A stretch of 64,000 bases of DNA, from positions 290,854 through 354,853 of the forward strand of contig NZ_LOIC01000088.1 in assembly GCF_001684335.1 (NCBI RefSeq), given 5' to 3'. How positions within the stretch are numbered: the first letter of the stretch is position 1; the number at the start of each line of letters is the position of its first letter. Positions 52,883 through 63,667 of the stretch are shown in pieces. The notes beneath the pieces were generated by a model. That model made no database searches. It was not told the origin of the DNA and worked only from the letters and a program-made list of their open reading frames with translations. Origin of the DNA: Photorhabdus namnaonensis. GTDB lineage: Bacteria; Pseudomonadota; Gammaproteobacteria; Enterobacterales; Enterobacteriaceae. Made by a program: the position numbers and the translations under genes.

Positions 52883-55211
52883 CTTATTAGATTTACTCAA
52901 TAAAAACAAAATCTGGGATTTTGCCGGTGGGATTCATCCACCTGAAATGAAGCTGCAATCCAGCCAGACGCCTTTACGCATCGCGCCACTACCTGAAGAG
53001 TTAATCATCCCATTGCAACAACATTTGGGTACACAAGGCGAGTTGCTGGTTAAAGTGGGTGATAAGGTGCTTAAAGGCCAACCTTTAACATTTGGTATTG
53101 GTCGTACAGTACCGGTTCATGCATCGACTTCCGGCACAATTATTGCCATTAAACCGTGTATTACCGCGCATCCATCCGGGTTGAAAGAGTTATGTGTTCG
53201 TTTGCGCCCAGATGGCGCCGATCAATGGTGTAAACGCGTTCAGACACCGGATTATCAATCACTGGATACAGAGACAATCCTGAACCGAATCCATCAGGCA
53301 GGTATCGCGGGTTTAGGTGGAGCCGGCTTTCCTACCGCCGCCAAACTGCAAAGTGGACGGCATGGTCTTAAGACGCTGATTATTAACGCGGCAGAATGCG
53401 AACCTTATATCACCGCGGATGACCGCCTGATGCAGGAACATGCCGGCGAACTTGTCGAAGGCATTCGTATTCTGGAACACTTGCTTAAACCGGAGCATAT
53501 CTTAATCGGTATCGAAGATAATAAGCCAGAAGCAATAACAGAACTTAAAACCGCCCTAAAAGGTGATAAATCGATTATCGTCCGGGTTATTCCGACTAAA
53601 TATCCTTCCGGCGGCGCCAAACAACTGACCAAAATCCTGACAGGTAAAGAAGTCCCATCCGGCGGCCGCTCCTCCGCTATCGGCGTACTGATGCAGAACG
53701 TAGGTACAGTGGTTGCAATCAAACGTGCCATTATTGATGGAGAACCTTTGATTGAACGAGTCGTGACGCTTACTGGCGAAGCAGTCACCTCACCGGGTAA
53801 CTTCTGGGCGCGGCTTGGTACTCCGGTACAATTTCTTCTCCATTTAGCCGGGTTTGAACCACAATCAGAACAGATGGTCATTATGGGGGGTCCTTTAATG
53901 GGATTCACGCTGCCTGACCTCAACGTGCCCATCGTCAAAATCAGTAACTGTATTCTGGCGCCATCCCATCAGGAAATGGATTCAAACACCGCGGAAGAGG
54001 CTTGTATCCGTTGTGGATTATGTGTGGAAGCCTGCCCTGCCCGTTTATTGCCGCAACAACTCTATTGGTTCAGTCGTGGACAAGAGCATGAAAAGGCCAG
54101 AGATCACAATCTGTTCGACTGTATTGAATGCGGCGCCTGTGCTTATGTCTGCCCAAGTAATATTCCTCTGGTGCAATATTATCGCCAGGAGAAAGCTGAA
54201 ATTCGGGCCTTGGATCAGGAAAACCGCCGTTCAACGGAAGCCAAAATGCGTTTCGAAGCTAAACAAGCCCGTATGGAGCGAGAAAAACTGGCCCGTGAAG
54301 AACGACACAAAAAATCGGCTGTTCAAATTGATAATAAAGATAAAAGTACTGTACAAGACGCGCTTTCCCGGGTGAAGGAAAAGCAAGCTGACGCAGGTAA
54401 AGTTGTTGCTATAGAACCGGGACAATTACCCGATAATTCCGCAGCAATAGCGGCTCGTCAGGCAAGAAAAGAGCAGCTTCGCGCTCGTCAGGCGGAAAAA
54501 CAGGCGGCTGAAAATATTAATATTGCTCCATCTGAACCAACAAGTGCGGAAGATCCACGCAAAGCCGCGTTAGCCGCGGCGATTGCCAGAGCTAAAGCGA
54601 AGAAAGCGGCTCAGAATCAGGAAGTCGCACCATCTCTGGAAGCGAGAGAACCAGAAACCACCGCTAGAGAAAAACAAGATCCTCGTAAAGATGCAGTCGC
54701 GGCCGCTATTGCTCGTGTCAAAGCCAAGAAAGCCCAGACTCAGCAATTAACTGAAAATCAGGTGGAAACACCACCAGCGGAAGAAACCGATCCGCGTAAA
54801 GCCGCCGTCGCGGCCGCTATTGCTCGTGTTAAAGCCAAGAAAGCTCAAACTCAGCAATTAACTGAAAATCAGGCAAAGATACCACCAGCGGAAGAAACTG
54901 ATCCGCGTAAAGCTGCCATCGCGGCCGCTATTGCTCGCGTCAAAGCCAAGAAAGCTCAAACTCAGCAATTAACTGAAAATCAGGTGGAAACACCACCAGC
55001 GGAAGAAACCGATCCTCGTAAAGCCGCCGTCGCGGCCGCTATTGCCCGAGTCAAAGCCAAGAAAGCTCAAACTCAGCAATTAACTGAAAATCAGGCGGAA
55101 ACACCGCCAGCGGAAGAAACCGATCCACGGAAAGCGGCGATTGCTGCCGCCATCGCTAGGGTTAAGGCCAAAAAAGGCTCTCAGGAACAACAGAAAATTT
55201 CAATAGAATAG
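52875..55211 (+). CDS. rsxC: Electron transport complex subunit RsxC with expanded repeat tail
   Basis: A 778-residue NADH-side subunit. It has the start [24 protein letters not shown] as in E. coli, a flavin/NADH-binding SLBB/51-kDa-like region ([29 protein letters not shown]), and two [4Fe-4S] motifs [12 protein letters not shown] and [12 protein letters not shown]. After about residue 445 the protein is a charged Ala/Lys/Gln-rich tail, ending in repeats of 37 residues built on [19 protein letters not shown] start at 52875 (GAGG 8 bases upstream), overlapping rsxB; the ATG-like frame upstream at 52860 is not family-like. The repeat tail varies among enterobacteria and is probably cytoplasmic and disordered. 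Confidence 0.95.
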   Translation: MFNLLDLLNKNKIWDFAGGIHPPEMKLQSSQTPLRIAPLPEELIIPLQQHLGTQGELLVKVGDKVLKGQPLTFGIGRTVPVHASTSGTIIAIKPCITAHPSGLKELCVRLRPDGADQWCKRVQTPDYQSLDTETILNRIHQAGIAGLGGAGFPTAAKLQSGRHGLKTLIINAAECEPYITADDRLMQEHAGELVEGIRILEHLLKPEHILIGIEDNKPEAITELKTALKGDKSIIVRVIPTKYPSGGAKQLTKILTGKEVPSGGRSSAIGVLMQNVGTVVAIKRAIIDGEPLIERVVTLTGEAVTSPGNFWARLGTPVQFLLHLAGFEPQSEQMVIMGGPLMGFTLPDLNVPIVKISNCILAPSHQEMDSNTAEEACIRCGLCVEACPARLLPQQLYWFSRGQEHEKARDHNLFDCIECGACAYVCPSNIPLVQYYRQEKAEIRALDQENRRSTEAKMRFEAKQARMEREKLAREERHKKSAVQIDNKDKSTVQDALSRVKEKQADAGKVVAIEPGQLPDNSAAIAARQARKEQLRARQAEKQAAENINIAPSEPTSAEDPRKAALAAAIARAKAKKAAQNQEVAPSLEAREPETTAREKQDPRKDAVAAAIARVKAKKAQTQQLTENQVETPPAEETDPRKAAVAAAIARVKAKKAQTQQLTENQAKIPPAEETDPRKAAIAAAIARVKAKKAQTQQLTENQVETPPAEETDPRKAAVAAAIARVKAKKAQTQQLTENQAETPPAEETDPRKAAIAAAIARVKAKKGSQEQQKISIE
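54552..55184 (+). repeat. Tandem 111-bp repeats in the rsxC 3' region
   Basis: Four near-identical in-frame units of 111 bp begin at 54678, 54789, 54900 and 55011, each starting with GATCC. A diverged unit precedes them (54552, spacing 126) and a partial one follows (55122). The units encode DPRKAA(V/I)[11 protein letters not shown] plus [10 protein letters not shown] and PPAEET. Copy-number change by slippage or recombination should leave the frame intact. Confidence 0.95.
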
Positions 55212-55223
55212 TGATTGTTATAA

Positions 55224-56303
55224 ATGAAATTCAGACCCGTTCAAATTGACAATAAAAAACTAAAAGTCGCAAGTTCGCCTTTTACACACAACCAGCAAAA
55301 TACCAGCCGTATTATGCTGTGGGTTGTGCTGGCAACGATACCCGGTATCGCGGTACAAACTTACTTCTTTAGTTACGGTACCTTATTCCAGATCCTGCTT
55401 GCGGTGATTACCGCTCTGCTTGCGGAATCCTTTGCCCTGTCTTTGCGTAAACAGGCAATTATGCCTCGTTTGCAGGATAATTCCGCGTTACTGACCGGTT
55501 TACTTTTAGGGATCAGCCTTCCACCGCTGGCCCCTTGGTGGCTGATTGTATTAGGAACTGTCTTTGCTGTGATTATTGCCAAACACCTCTATGGCGGTCT
55601 TGGTCAAAACCCATTCAACCCGGCAATGGTGGGTTATGTCGTACTGCTAATCTCATTTCCAGTGCAAATGACCAGTTGGTTGCCTCCTATGGATTTACTG
55701 ACAACACAAATCACACCGCTAGACAGCCTGATGGTGATTTTCACCGGCCATACTCCCGATGGAACAACATTACAGCAGTTGCAACAAGGTTTTGACGGAA
55801 TTAGCCAAGCCACACCGTTGGACAGCTTCAAAACCGGTTTATTGACCCACAATATCAATGACGTTCTTCGCCAACCCATATTACAAGGATCTCTGGCGGG
55901 TATCGGCTGGCAATGGGTCAACATTGCTTATCTTATTGGTGGGCTTATTCTGCTAAACAGAAAAGTAATAACCTGGCAAATTCCTGTGGCATTTATTATG
56001 GCATTAGGTTTATGTGCGCTCACAAGCTGGCTGATTGATCCAACCCGCTATTCGCCGCCATTATTACAACTGTTTTCCGGTGCAACTATGCTAGGCGCAT
56101 TCTTTATTGCAACCGATCCCGTTAGTGCTTCCACGACACCCAAAGGTCGTTTGGTGTTTGGCGCCATGATTGGCCTGTTAGTTTGGGTTATCCGTGTTTA
56201 TGGTGGTTATCCTGACGCCATCGCGTTTGCGGTCTTATTGGCAAATATCACCGTGCCACTCATTGACCATTACACCCAACCCCGCGTTTACGGGCATAAA
56301 TAA
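55224..56303 (+). CDS. rsxD: Electron transport complex subunit RsxD
   Basis: A 359-residue membrane subunit with about nine or ten helices. It contains the covalent flavin (FMN-Thr) site region SQAT197[18 protein letters not shown], and the [20 protein letters not shown] block near the C-terminus. It is homologous to NqrB/RnfD and forms part of the ion/electron pathway. It begins 12 bases after rsxC and is 9 bases before rsxG, within one operon. Intact and of normal length. Confidence 0.97.
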   Translation: MKFRPVQIDNKKLKVASSPFTHNQQNTSRIMLWVVLATIPGIAVQTYFFSYGTLFQILLAVITALLAESFALSLRKQAIMPRLQDNSALLTGLLLGISLPPLAPWWLIVLGTVFAVIIAKHLYGGLGQNPFNPAMVGYVVLLISFPVQMTSWLPPMDLLTTQITPLDSLMVIFTGHTPDGTTLQQLQQGFDGISQATPLDSFKTGLLTHNINDVLRQPILQGSLAGIGWQWVNIAYLIGGLILLNRKVITWQIPVAFIMALGLCALTSWLIDPTRYSPPLLQLFSGATMLGAFFIATDPVSASTTPKGRLVFGAMIGLLVWVIRVYGGYPDAIAFAVLLANITVPLIDHYTQPRVYGHK

Positions 56304-56312
56304 GGAGCCGTT

Positions 56313-56942
56313 ATGTTAGAAACCATGCGACGTCACGGCATCACATTAGCTATTTTTGCCGCCATTACTACCGGGTTGACAGCTATCGTGAATTCACTCA
56401 CCAAAAGTACTATTGCAGAACAGGCCGCACTACAGCACAAATCGCTGCTTGATCAGGTTATTCCGCCGGCTCTGTACGACAACGATATACAAAACGAATG
56501 CTATCTAGTCAACGCCAATGCTCTGGGCAATAACTTGCCTCATCGTCTCTATCTAGCGCGTAAAAACGGTCAACCCGTGGCGGCAGCGCTAGAAAGTACA
56601 GCACCGGATGGTTATTCCGGCGCTATTCAATTACTGATTGGTGCCGATTTCTCAGGAAAAGTGCTTGGCGTACGGGTTACAGAACATCATGAAACCCCAG
56701 GACTGGGGGATAAAATTGAAACCCGAATTTCAGACTGGATTAATGTCTTCTCAGGGAAAACCATCACATCTAATCATGACCGACACTGGGCGGTGAAAAA
56801 AGATGGCGGTGAGTTTGATCAATTTACCGGCGCCACTATTACCCCGCGCGCCGTGGTAAACTCCGTCAAGCGGACCGCGCTTTATTTACAGACCCTACCT
56901 GAACATCTCTCTTCTCTAGAATCCTGTGGAGAAAAATCATGA
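56313..56942 (+). CDS. rsxG: Electron transport complex subunit RsxG
   Basis: A 209-residue subunit with one N-terminal membrane helix (about 9-27) and a periplasmic FMN-binding domain. The covalent FMN threonine is T175 in [25 protein letters not shown] is the family core. It overlaps rsxE by four bases (ATGA), implying translational coupling. AAGGAGCC precedes the ATG. Confidence 0.97.
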   Translation: MLETMRRHGITLAIFAAITTGLTAIVNSLTKSTIAEQAALQHKSLLDQVIPPALYDNDIQNECYLVNANALGNNLPHRLYLARKNGQPVAAALESTAPDGYSGAIQLLIGADFSGKVLGVRVTEHHETPGLGDKIETRISDWINVFSGKTITSNHDRHWAVKKDGGEFDQFTGATITPRAVVNSVKRTALYLQTLPEHLSSLESCGEKS

Positions 56943-57637
56943 GTGAAACCAAAAACCTATTTATCCAAGGGCTATGGAAAAATAACTCCGCTTTAGTACA
57001 ACTGCTAGGATTGTGCCCACTGTTAGCCGTCTCTTCCACTGCGACCAACGCGCTTGGCTTGGGGCTGGCGACGACACTGGTTCTAGTCTGTACCAACATT
57101 GCGGTTTCCAGCCTGCGTCGTTGGGTACCCAACGAGATCCGTATTCCAATTTATGTTATGATCATCGCTTCGGTTGTTAGTACCGTCCAAATGTTGATTA
57201 ACGCTTACGCTTTTGGCCTGTATGAATCACTAGGGATTTTCATTCCGCTGATTGTGACTAACTGCATTGTTATTGGTCGCGCTGAAGCCTATGCCGCGAA
57301 AAATCCGATCGTACCTTCAGCTATTGATGGCTTAGCAATGGGATTAGGAGCAACTTGTGCGCTGTTTGTTCTCGGTGCTATTAGAGAAATTCTCGGCAAT
57401 GGAACCCTATTTGATGGCGCTGATTTACTTTTGGGTAATTGGGCTAAGGTATTACGAATAGAAATCGTTCATATGGATTCCCCTTTCCTGTTAGCGATCT
57501 TACCTCCTGGCGCTTTTATCGGTTTGGGGTTAATGCTGGCAGCAAAATATCTTATTGACGAAAAAATGAAAACCAGAGCAATAAAAGAAAAAAGCAGTAC
57601 AATAACAATGTCGCAAGAATCGGAGAGTTCTATTTGA
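56939..57637 (+). CDS. rsxE: Electron transport complex subunit RsxE
   Basis: A 232-residue membrane subunit with six helices, the pseudo-symmetric partner of Rsx[15 protein letters not shown] and [16 protein letters not shown] contain the cysteines facing those of RsxA. The C-terminal 25 residues are polar and cytoplasmic. It completes the rsx operon; nth starts one base after its stop. Confidence 0.97.
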   Translation: MSETKNLFIQGLWKNNSALVQLLGLCPLLAVSSTATNALGLGLATTLVLVCTNIAVSSLRRWVPNEIRIPIYVMIIASVVSTVQMLINAYAFGLYESLGIFIPLIVTNCIVIGRAEAYAAKNPIVPSAIDGLAMGLGATCALFVLGAIREILGNGTLFDGADLLLGNWAKVLRIEIVHMDSPFLLAILPPGAFIGLGLMLAAKYLIDEKMKTRAIKEKSSTITMSQESESSI

Positions 57638-57638
57638 T

Positions 57639-58277
57639 ATGAACAAACAGAAACGTATCGAAATTTTAACGCGCTTACGGGACAACAACCCAAAGCCAAC
57701 AACTGAATTAGTTTTCACAACACCATTTGAGTTACTTATTTCAGTATTGCTTTCAGCGCAAGCGACAGATGTGAGTGTTAATAAAGCCACAGCAAAACTC
57801 TATCCCGTGGCAAATACCCCTCAGGCAATTCTGAATCTGGGTGTCGATGGGTTGAAAGAGTATATAAAAACAATCGGTCTCTATAACACCAAAGCGGAAA
57901 ACACAATTAAAACCTGCCGAATATTGCTAGAAAAACATGCTGGCGTAGTTCCCGAAGATCGCGCCGCGTTGGAAGCACTGCCGGGTGTTGGCCGCAAGAC
58001 AGCCAATGTGGTGTTAAACACCGCTTTCGGTTGGCCGACTATTGCGGTCGATACCCATATTTTTCGCGTTTGTAACCGTACTCAATTCGCACCCGGTAAA
58101 AATGTCGATGAAGTCGAAAATAAATTACTGCAAGTCGTTCCGGCCGAATTTAAAGTTGATTGTCATCATTGGCTTATTTTACATGGTCGTTATACCTGCA
58201 TAGCTCGTAAACCTCGTTGTGGCTCCTGTATTATTGAAGATCTATGTGAATTTAAAGAAAAAATTTACCCTGAGTAA
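57639..58277 (+). CDS. nth: Endonuclease III
   Basis: A 212-residue DNA glycosylase/AP lyase, close to E. coli Nth (211). It has a helix-hairpin-helix with catalytic lysine ([13 protein letters not shown]), the catalytic Asp in VDTHIFRV, and the C-terminal [4Fe-4S] loop C-x6-C-x2-C-x5-C ([17 protein letters not shown]). It removes oxidised pyrimidines in base-excision repair. Translationally adjacent to rsxE as in E. coli. Confidence 0.97.
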   Translation: MNKQKRIEILTRLRDNNPKPTTELVFTTPFELLISVLLSAQATDVSVNKATAKLYPVANTPQAILNLGVDGLKEYIKTIGLYNTKAENTIKTCRILLEKHAGVVPEDRAALEALPGVGRKTANVVLNTAFGWPTIAVDTHIFRVCNRTQFAPGKNVDEVENKLLQVVPAEFKVDCHHWLILHGRYTCIARKPRCGSCIIEDLCEFKEKIYPE

Positions 58278-58416
58278 CTATTGTAATTTTCATTGCAATT
58301 TCCATACTGTCTTGCGCTATTTTGCAGATGTCGCTTGCTCGACACCGCCAATTCGCGTAAAACTGTTATTCCAAAAACTATCTGATAATAACCCTCTAAC
58401 TTTCTCCGCGGATATT

Positions 58417-60360
58417 ATGTTTCAAAACAACCCGCTGCTTGCACAGCTAAAACAGCAACTTCATTCCCAAACACTTCGAGTAGAAGGTTTGGTCAAAGGT
58501 ACCGAAAAAGGATTCGGATTCTTAGAAGTCGATGGGCAAAAAAGCTATTTCATTCCTCCCCCACACATGAAAAAAGTTATGCATGGCGATCGAGTAACTG
58601 CCGCTATTCATACTGACAAAGAAAGAGAGATCGCCGAACCAGAAACATTGGTCGAACCATTTCTAAATCGCTTCGTTGGCCGTATCCAGAAAAAAGAAAA
58701 CGATAACCGTTTATGGATCGTTCCTGATCACCCACTGTTAAAAGATGCTATCCCTTGCCGGCCGGCCAATCAGGTCGCACATCCATTTCAGCATGGTGAT
58801 TGGGCCGTCGCTGAAATGCGCCATCATCCACTGAAAGGCAGTCGTGGGTTTCATGCGGAAATTACCGGCTATATTACCGAGGGCAGCGATCACTACGCCC
58901 CTTGGTGGGTAACGTTAACTCGCCATAATCTGGAACGTGATGCTCCCACCATGACCGCCGATTGTCAGATGAACGATGGCGATCTTGAGCGCATTGACTT
59001 AACGTCGCTGGATTTTGTCACTATCGACAGTGCAACCACGGAAGACATGGACGATGCTTTGCATATCGTTAAACAAGATGATGGCAGCCTGAAACTCAGT
59101 ATCGCCATCGCTGATCCAACCGCTTATATCGCGGCTAACAGCGAACTGGATCAAATCGCCCATCAACGTGCTTTCACTAACTACTTGCCGGGTTTTAACA
59201 TTCCCATGTTGCCGCGCGACCTGTCAGAAAATTTATGCTCTCTGCGCCCTAACGCCCGCCGCCCGGCGTTGGTTTGTCAGGTTTCCATTCTGGAAAATGG
59301 TCAACTGGGTGATGATATTGCGTTCTTCTCTACCTGGGTTGAATCAAAAGCTAAACTGGTTTACGACGAAGTTTCCGACTGGCTGGAAGAAACAGGAACC
59401 TGGAAACCTTCTTCTGAGGCAATTGGAACTCAAATCAATCTCCTGAAAGAAATGAGTGATCGCCGTAACCAATGGCGCCACCAAAACGCGCTTATTTTCA
59501 AAGATCGTCCTGATTATCGTTTCATTCTCGATGATAATGGTTATGTACTGGATATCGTGGTAGAACAACGTCGTACAGCCAACCGTATTGTTGAAGAAGC
59601 GATGATCACTTCCAACCTGTGCGCCGCAAAAATCCTGCGCGATAGATTAGGTTTTGGTATTTACAATGTCCATATGGGTTTTGAGCCGCTGCAAATTGAA
59701 CAAGTGGTTGAATTACTGAAAGAAAATGGTATCGAGGCCAACACAGAAGAGTTGTTGACCTTAAACGGCTTCTGCAAATTACGCCGTGAATTGGATAAAC
59801 AACCAACACAATTCCTTGATAGTCGCATTCGTCGTTTCCAGACTTTCGCAGAAATTAAACCTGAACCCGGCCCTCATTTTGGTCTCGGTTTTGAGGCTTA
59901 CGCCACCTGGACATCACCGATCCGTAAATACAGCGATATGATTAACCACCGTTTACTGAAAGCGATTATTCAAAAAACGGAGGTAGAACAGCCCTCAGAA
60001 GAAACCTGTTTGCAACTGGCTGAACGTCGCAGATTGAATCGTATGGCCGAACGTGATGTGGGGGATTGGCTGTATGCCCGCTTCCTTTATCCCCATGCAG
60101 GAACAGAACAACGCTTTACCGCAGAAATCATTGATATTACCCGTGGCGGTTTACGTGTTCGCCTGGTGGATAACGGCGCGGTAGCCTTTATACCCGCGCC
60201 ATTCCTGCATGCGGTACGCGATGAATTGCAATGTAGCCAAGAGACCGGCACCGTGATTATCAAAGGTGAAACCGCTTACCAATTAAACGACATTATTGAC
60301 GTTCGTATTGAAGAAGTCAGAATGGAAACTCGTAATATTGTCGCTCGCCCTGTTGCCTGA
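58417..60360 (+). CDS. rnb: Exoribonuclease II
   Basis: A 647-residue RNase II, near the E. coli length (644). It shows N-terminal cold-shock domains ([14 protein letters not shown]), the RNB catalytic core with metal-binding aspartates in [14 protein letters not shown], and a C-terminal S1 domain ([29 protein letters not shown]). It degrades single-stranded RNA 3'-5'. The start [11 protein letters not shown] at 58417 matches E. coli. A longer frame reaching back into nth is not credible. In E. coli rnb lies elsewhere; here it is 139 bases after nth and may have its own promoter. Confidence 0.96.
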   Translation: MFQNNPLLAQLKQQLHSQTLRVEGLVKGTEKGFGFLEVDGQKSYFIPPPHMKKVMHGDRVTAAIHTDKEREIAEPETLVEPFLNRFVGRIQKKENDNRLWIVPDHPLLKDAIPCRPANQVAHPFQHGDWAVAEMRHHPLKGSRGFHAEITGYITEGSDHYAPWWVTLTRHNLERDAPTMTADCQMNDGDLERIDLTSLDFVTIDSATTEDMDDALHIVKQDDGSLKLSIAIADPTAYIAANSELDQIAHQRAFTNYLPGFNIPMLPRDLSENLCSLRPNARRPALVCQVSILENGQLGDDIAFFSTWVESKAKLVYDEVSDWLEETGTWKPSSEAIGTQINLLKEMSDRRNQWRHQNALIFKDRPDYRFILDDNGYVLDIVVEQRRTANRIVEEAMITSNLCAAKILRDRLGFGIYNVHMGFEPLQIEQVVELLKENGIEANTEELLTLNGFCKLRRELDKQPTQFLDSRIRRFQTFAEIKPEPGPHFGLGFEAYATWTSPIRKYSDMINHRLLKAIIQKTEVEQPSEETCLQLAERRRLNRMAERDVGDWLYARFLYPHAGTEQRFTAEIIDITRGGLRVRLVDNGAVAFIPAPFLHAVRDELQCSQETGTVIIKGETAYQLNDIIDVRIEEVRMETRNIVARPVA

Positions 60361-60387
60361 CATCTCTTATAAAACACTTTCTGAATC

Positions 60388-60413
60388 AAACTACAGCGAT
60401 TAAGCTGTAGTTT
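60388..60413 (+). terminator. rnb terminator
   Basis: A 9-bp stem AAACTACAG / CTGTAGTTT with an 8-base loop begins 28 bases after the stop; a short TTT tract follows. It may also serve the convergent alkylsulfatase gene. Confidence 0.75.
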
Positions 60414-60446
60414 GTATTTAAAAAATCAGCTATCAGAAGCCAGAAA

Positions 60447-62444
60447 TCACATCATATTCTGCTCTTCACGGGGCGTCACTATATTGAACCAGAATGGGAA
60501 ACTGTCCAACAAACCGATAAATTCATCAAACTTGGCTCGGTCTCCCGTAATCTTCACATTTTGTTTTTGCACCTCACTGTCAAATTTATTTCCCCCCAAC
60601 TGAATCTTATCCAGAATAGCTTTCGTCAACATCAAGGTAACATCGGCCTGTACCGCCTGCTTCTCAGTATAATTCAGCACACCATTTTCTACCGTCAACG
60701 TGTAATACTTATTGAGATCAGTGAAATTAACATTCATCACTAACTTCTTACCGGCAGCCTGCGGACCGTTTAACCGTATCGCCAAATAATCAAATAACAT
60801 TTCAGGCGACATAGCACGAATAGTATCCGGACTGGCAATATTCAAACTACCGGATTTTGGCACACCACGGCGCAGCTCCACAGCGCCCTGCAAATAAGCC
60901 GACCGCCAGGAATTTGACTCAGATTGATAACCTAACTGCTCATAGGCTTTAGCTAACAATTTTTTTCCTGCCACACTATCAGGATTAGCAAAAACAACAT
61001 GCTTAAGCACTTGTGCCACCCAACGATATTCCCCTTTATTAAAATCAGCTTGGGCACGTTTTATTACCGCTGCCTCGCCCCCCATATATTCCACATATTT
61101 AATCGCAGCAGGTTGAGGCGGCAGGTTATTTAGATCAGAAGGATTCCCGCTGTACCACCCCATATAGAACTGATAAACCGCGCGGGCATTATGACGCAAC
61201 GCGCCATGATAACCACGGTTCGGAAAATAACTCGCCAGCTCTGATGGCAAGTTTATCATCTCGGATATCTCCTCACCGGTGTAACCTTTATTCATCAGAT
61301 TCACGGTTTGGTCGTGAATATATTTGTATAAATCCCGTTGCTTTTTAAAATAATCCACCACTCGCTCTTTACCCCACATCGGCCAGTTATGGCTCTGAAA
61401 CTTCACTTCAACCTGATCGCCGTACAAATCGATGGTTTGATTAATATATTTTGACCAAGCCAAAGCATTACGCACTTGGGCTCCACGCAGCGATAAAATA
61501 TTGTGCATAGAATTAGTCGTATTTTCTGCCATCCACATCGCCTTCCATTGTGGAAACCAAGTATTCATCTCTGAAGGCGCTTCCGTGCCCGGCGTTATCT
61601 GGAACACCATCTCAACACCATCAACCGTCACTTTCTCACCGGTTACTTTGATAGTCCGTGTTGGTGGGATCAATGTTACCGTTCCAGTCGGTGTTGTCGC
61701 ACTCAAGCCAGAATTCACACTGCCTTGAGGGTTACGGGGTAATAAGGTACCAAACATATAAACAACCCGACGACCCATCGCATTACCCGCAATCACATTC
61801 TCGCTGGTAGCATGCTCCATAAAACCTTCCGGCGCCAGGATCTGAACTTTACCTGCCTTAACATCATCCTCATTAACAATGCCGCGCACCCCACCGTAAT
61901 GGTCAACATGAGAATGGCTATAAACCACCCCCACCACTGGCTTTTTACCTAAATTTTCGCTGACTAAATCATAGGCTGCTTTTGCTGTTTCCACAGACGT
62001 AGCCGGATCTAAAACAACCCACCCGGTATTTCCCTCAACAAAAGTAATATTAGATATGTCATAACCGCGCACTTGATAAATATGATCGCTCACCTTATAG
62101 AGTCCATATTCCATATTCAGTTGCGCGTTACGCCATAAGCTGGGGTTAACGGTATCTGGAGACGGTGTTTTATCAGTAATAAACTTACGGTAACTATCGA
62201 GATCTAATATAACTTTACCTTTATCATCACGAATAATCAGAGAATCCGGTCTGGCGATAAGACCTCGTTTCGCATCATCAAAATCAGATTTATCATTGAA
62301 TGGCAAAGTTGATGCCATTTCGGCATTAATTTGTTTAGTAATTTCCGTAGCAGGAAGGGAAAGTTTATCGTGACTCAATGATGAAGGACTAAGAATGGCA
62401 AACGATACTGCGGTTGAAATGGTTAATAAGCATTTGTAATTCAT
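60447..62444 (-). CDS. Alkyl sulfatase / metallo-beta-lactamase-fold hydrolase (SdsA1/YjcS-like)
   Basis: A 665-residue exported hydrolase. The signal peptide spans about residues 1-24 (ending SLSH). The MBL zinc motif is YSHSHVDHYGG (H-x-H-x-D-H), with further ligands in LAPEGFMEHATSEN and TPGTEAPSEMN. The middle is the helical dimerisation domain (GYHGALRHNARAVYQFYMGWYSGNP), and the C-terminus is an SCP2-like lipid-binding domain. Such enzymes cleave primary or secondary alkyl sulfates (SDS) in the periplasm. The length matches SdsA1 and YjcS. It is convergent with rnb and divergent from the PVC locus, with a 637-base shared upstream region. Confidence 0.92.
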   Translation of the reverse strand: MNYKCLLTISTAVSFAILSPSSLSHDKLSLPATEITKQINAEMASTLPFNDKSDFDDAKRGLIARPDSLIIRDDKGKVILDLDSYRKFITDKTPSPDTVNPSLWRNAQLNMEYGLYKVSDHIYQVRGYDISNITFVEGNTGWVVLDPATSVETAKAAYDLVSENLGKKPVVGVVYSHSHVDHYGGVRGIVNEDDVKAGKVQILAPEGFMEHATSENVIAGNAMGRRVVYMFGTLLPRNPQGSVNSGLSATTPTGTVTLIPPTRTIKVTGEKVTVDGVEMVFQITPGTEAPSEMNTWFPQWKAMWMAENTTNSMHNILSLRGAQVRNALAWSKYINQTIDLYGDQVEVKFQSHNWPMWGKERVVDYFKKQRDLYKYIHDQTVNLMNKGYTGEEISEMINLPSELASYFPNRGYHGALRHNARAVYQFYMGWYSGNPSDLNNLPPQPAAIKYVEYMGGEAAVIKRAQADFNKGEYRWVAQVLKHVVFANPDSVAGKKLLAKAYEQLGYQSESNSWRSAYLQGAVELRRGVPKSGSLNIASPDTIRAMSPEMLFDYLAIRLNGPQAAGKKLVMNVNFTDLNKYYTLTVENGVLNYTEKQAVQADVTLMLTKAILDKIQLGGNKFDSEVQKQNVKITGDRAKFDEFIGLLDSFPFWFNIVTPREEQNMM

Positions 62445-63081
62445 AAGATAATATTCCTTTAGACAGATTAGTTAGGTTTAAAACCAGAAATAACTTTATC
62501 CATAAAATCCAAACGATATGAATCATAGCCTGTTAATAATAGATAGGAATATGGAAATAAGTAAAGGAAACAAATCCAAGTTATCCCTATTAGAATCACA
62601 ACAAAAAATGTTTGTTATTATAGGAAAACCATAAATAACAACATTACCCCCCTCCTTTATTATTAAAATAAAATGACCTGATATATTAAACCTGAAAAAA
62701 GAATTATACGTAACCTTCTGTTAATAAATCGCTTTACTGAAACCTCACATCTTTTTTATATCAAAATTTATAACACACCATTTATTCATCCTTTTATAGA
62801 AAAATATAACCATGTGATTATAAAGTAATTTACATATTTATGATTTTATTGATTGATAATTTTAAATATTAATAATTGATATTTGAAATTAACGTAGGTT
62901 GACTATAATCCAACGTGATCATCCATGTGATCTCAAATTCACCGAATAACGTTTCTATATAAAAAGTAACCAAGGTAAATCAGGTTAGTGCGGTAGCCAT
63001 TGTCTATAGCTCAGTACTAATTAAAACAAAGCGATAATCGCGCTTAACATGTAATACACATGAAAAATAAAGGAAATAATT
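62445..63081. other. Long AT-rich leader between the alkylsulfatase and the PVC locus
   Basis: This is 637 bases, very AT-rich, without coding frames of any quality. It holds the divergent promoters of both units and the ops-like element at 62981-63003. The length and the element suggest elaborate control of the PVC operon. Confidence 0.6.
62981..63003 (+). promoter_or_regulatory. Candidate ops/JUMPstart element (RfaH-type antitermination)
   Basis: The sequence TGCGGTAGCCAT (62989-63000) shares GCGGTAGC with the ops consensus GGCGGTAGCGT, and is preceded by CAG at 62981 as in JUMPstart elements. It lies 93 bases before pvc1 in the transcribed leader. RfaH loads at ops during transcription and prevents early termination of long virulence operons. 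The related Afp locus of Serratia entomophila is controlled by an RfaH-like protein, AnfA1. The match is imperfect (T-to-G at position 1; A for T at position 11). Confidence 0.55.
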
Positions 63082-63531
63082 ATGACCATAAATGCGGAAC
63101 AAATTGCTGTTGACTATCCAATACCGACTTATCGATTTGTTGTCTCCGTTGGTGATGAACAAATCCCTTTCAACAGCGTTTCGGGACTGGATATTACTTA
63201 TGATGTCATTGAGTATAAAGATGGCGCCGGTAATTACTATAAAATGCCGGGCCAACGCCAATTGATCAATATTACGCTGCGTAAAGGAGTATTTCCTGGG
63301 GATACCAAACTTTTTGACTGGCTTAATTCTATTCAGCTTAATCAAGTTGAGAAAAAAGACGTTTCAATTAGCCTGACCAATGAAGCCGGTACCGAAATTT
63401 TAATGAGCTGGAGCGTAGCAAATGCATTCCCAACTTCATTAACCTCCCCCTCTTTTGATGCCACCAGCAATGATATTGCGGTCCAAGAGATAAAACTTAC
63501 CGCAGATCGGGTAACCATTCAGGCTGCCTAA
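63082..63531 (+). CDS. pvc1: PVC/Afp contractile injection system tube protein (Pvc1)
   Basis: A 149-residue inner-tube protein of the extracellular contractile injection system family (Hcp/gp19-like). It has the typical opening YPIPTYRFVVSVGDEQIPFNSVSGLDITYDVIEYKDG, with MPGQRQ and ITLRKGVFPGDTKLFDWLNSI following. Hexamers stack to form the tube through which effectors are delivered. It is the first gene of a PVC operon; pvc2 follows after 136 bases. A downstream segment after its stop might hold a processing or attenuation hairpin, but I saw none clearly. The leader carries an ops-like element. Confidence 0.95.
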   Translation: MTINAEQIAVDYPIPTYRFVVSVGDEQIPFNSVSGLDITYDVIEYKDGAGNYYKMPGQRQLINITLRKGVFPGDTKLFDWLNSIQLNQVEKKDVSISLTNEAGTEILMSWSVANAFPTSLTSPSFDATSNDIAVQEIKLTADRVTIQAA

Positions 63532-63667
63532 AGTATCACGATAACTGATATATCAGACGGGAAAAAATGATGCTCAAAATTGGCATAACCGCCACCCGTC
63601 CAACTAAATTCATCATCCTACAATTCACATATACCCTATAATATCGCCCAATAATTGGAGGCAATAC

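Noticed and set aside
54678-55121. rsxC repeats as a sequencing or assembly artefact
   Set aside because: Units differ from one another at several positions and keep the frame, and a variable repeat tail is known for RsxC in enterobacteria.
58219-58416. N-terminal extension of RNase II reaching into nth
   Set aside because: The family start MFQNNPLL is at 58417. The extension encodes Cys/Phe-rich nonsense and overlaps nth in another frame.
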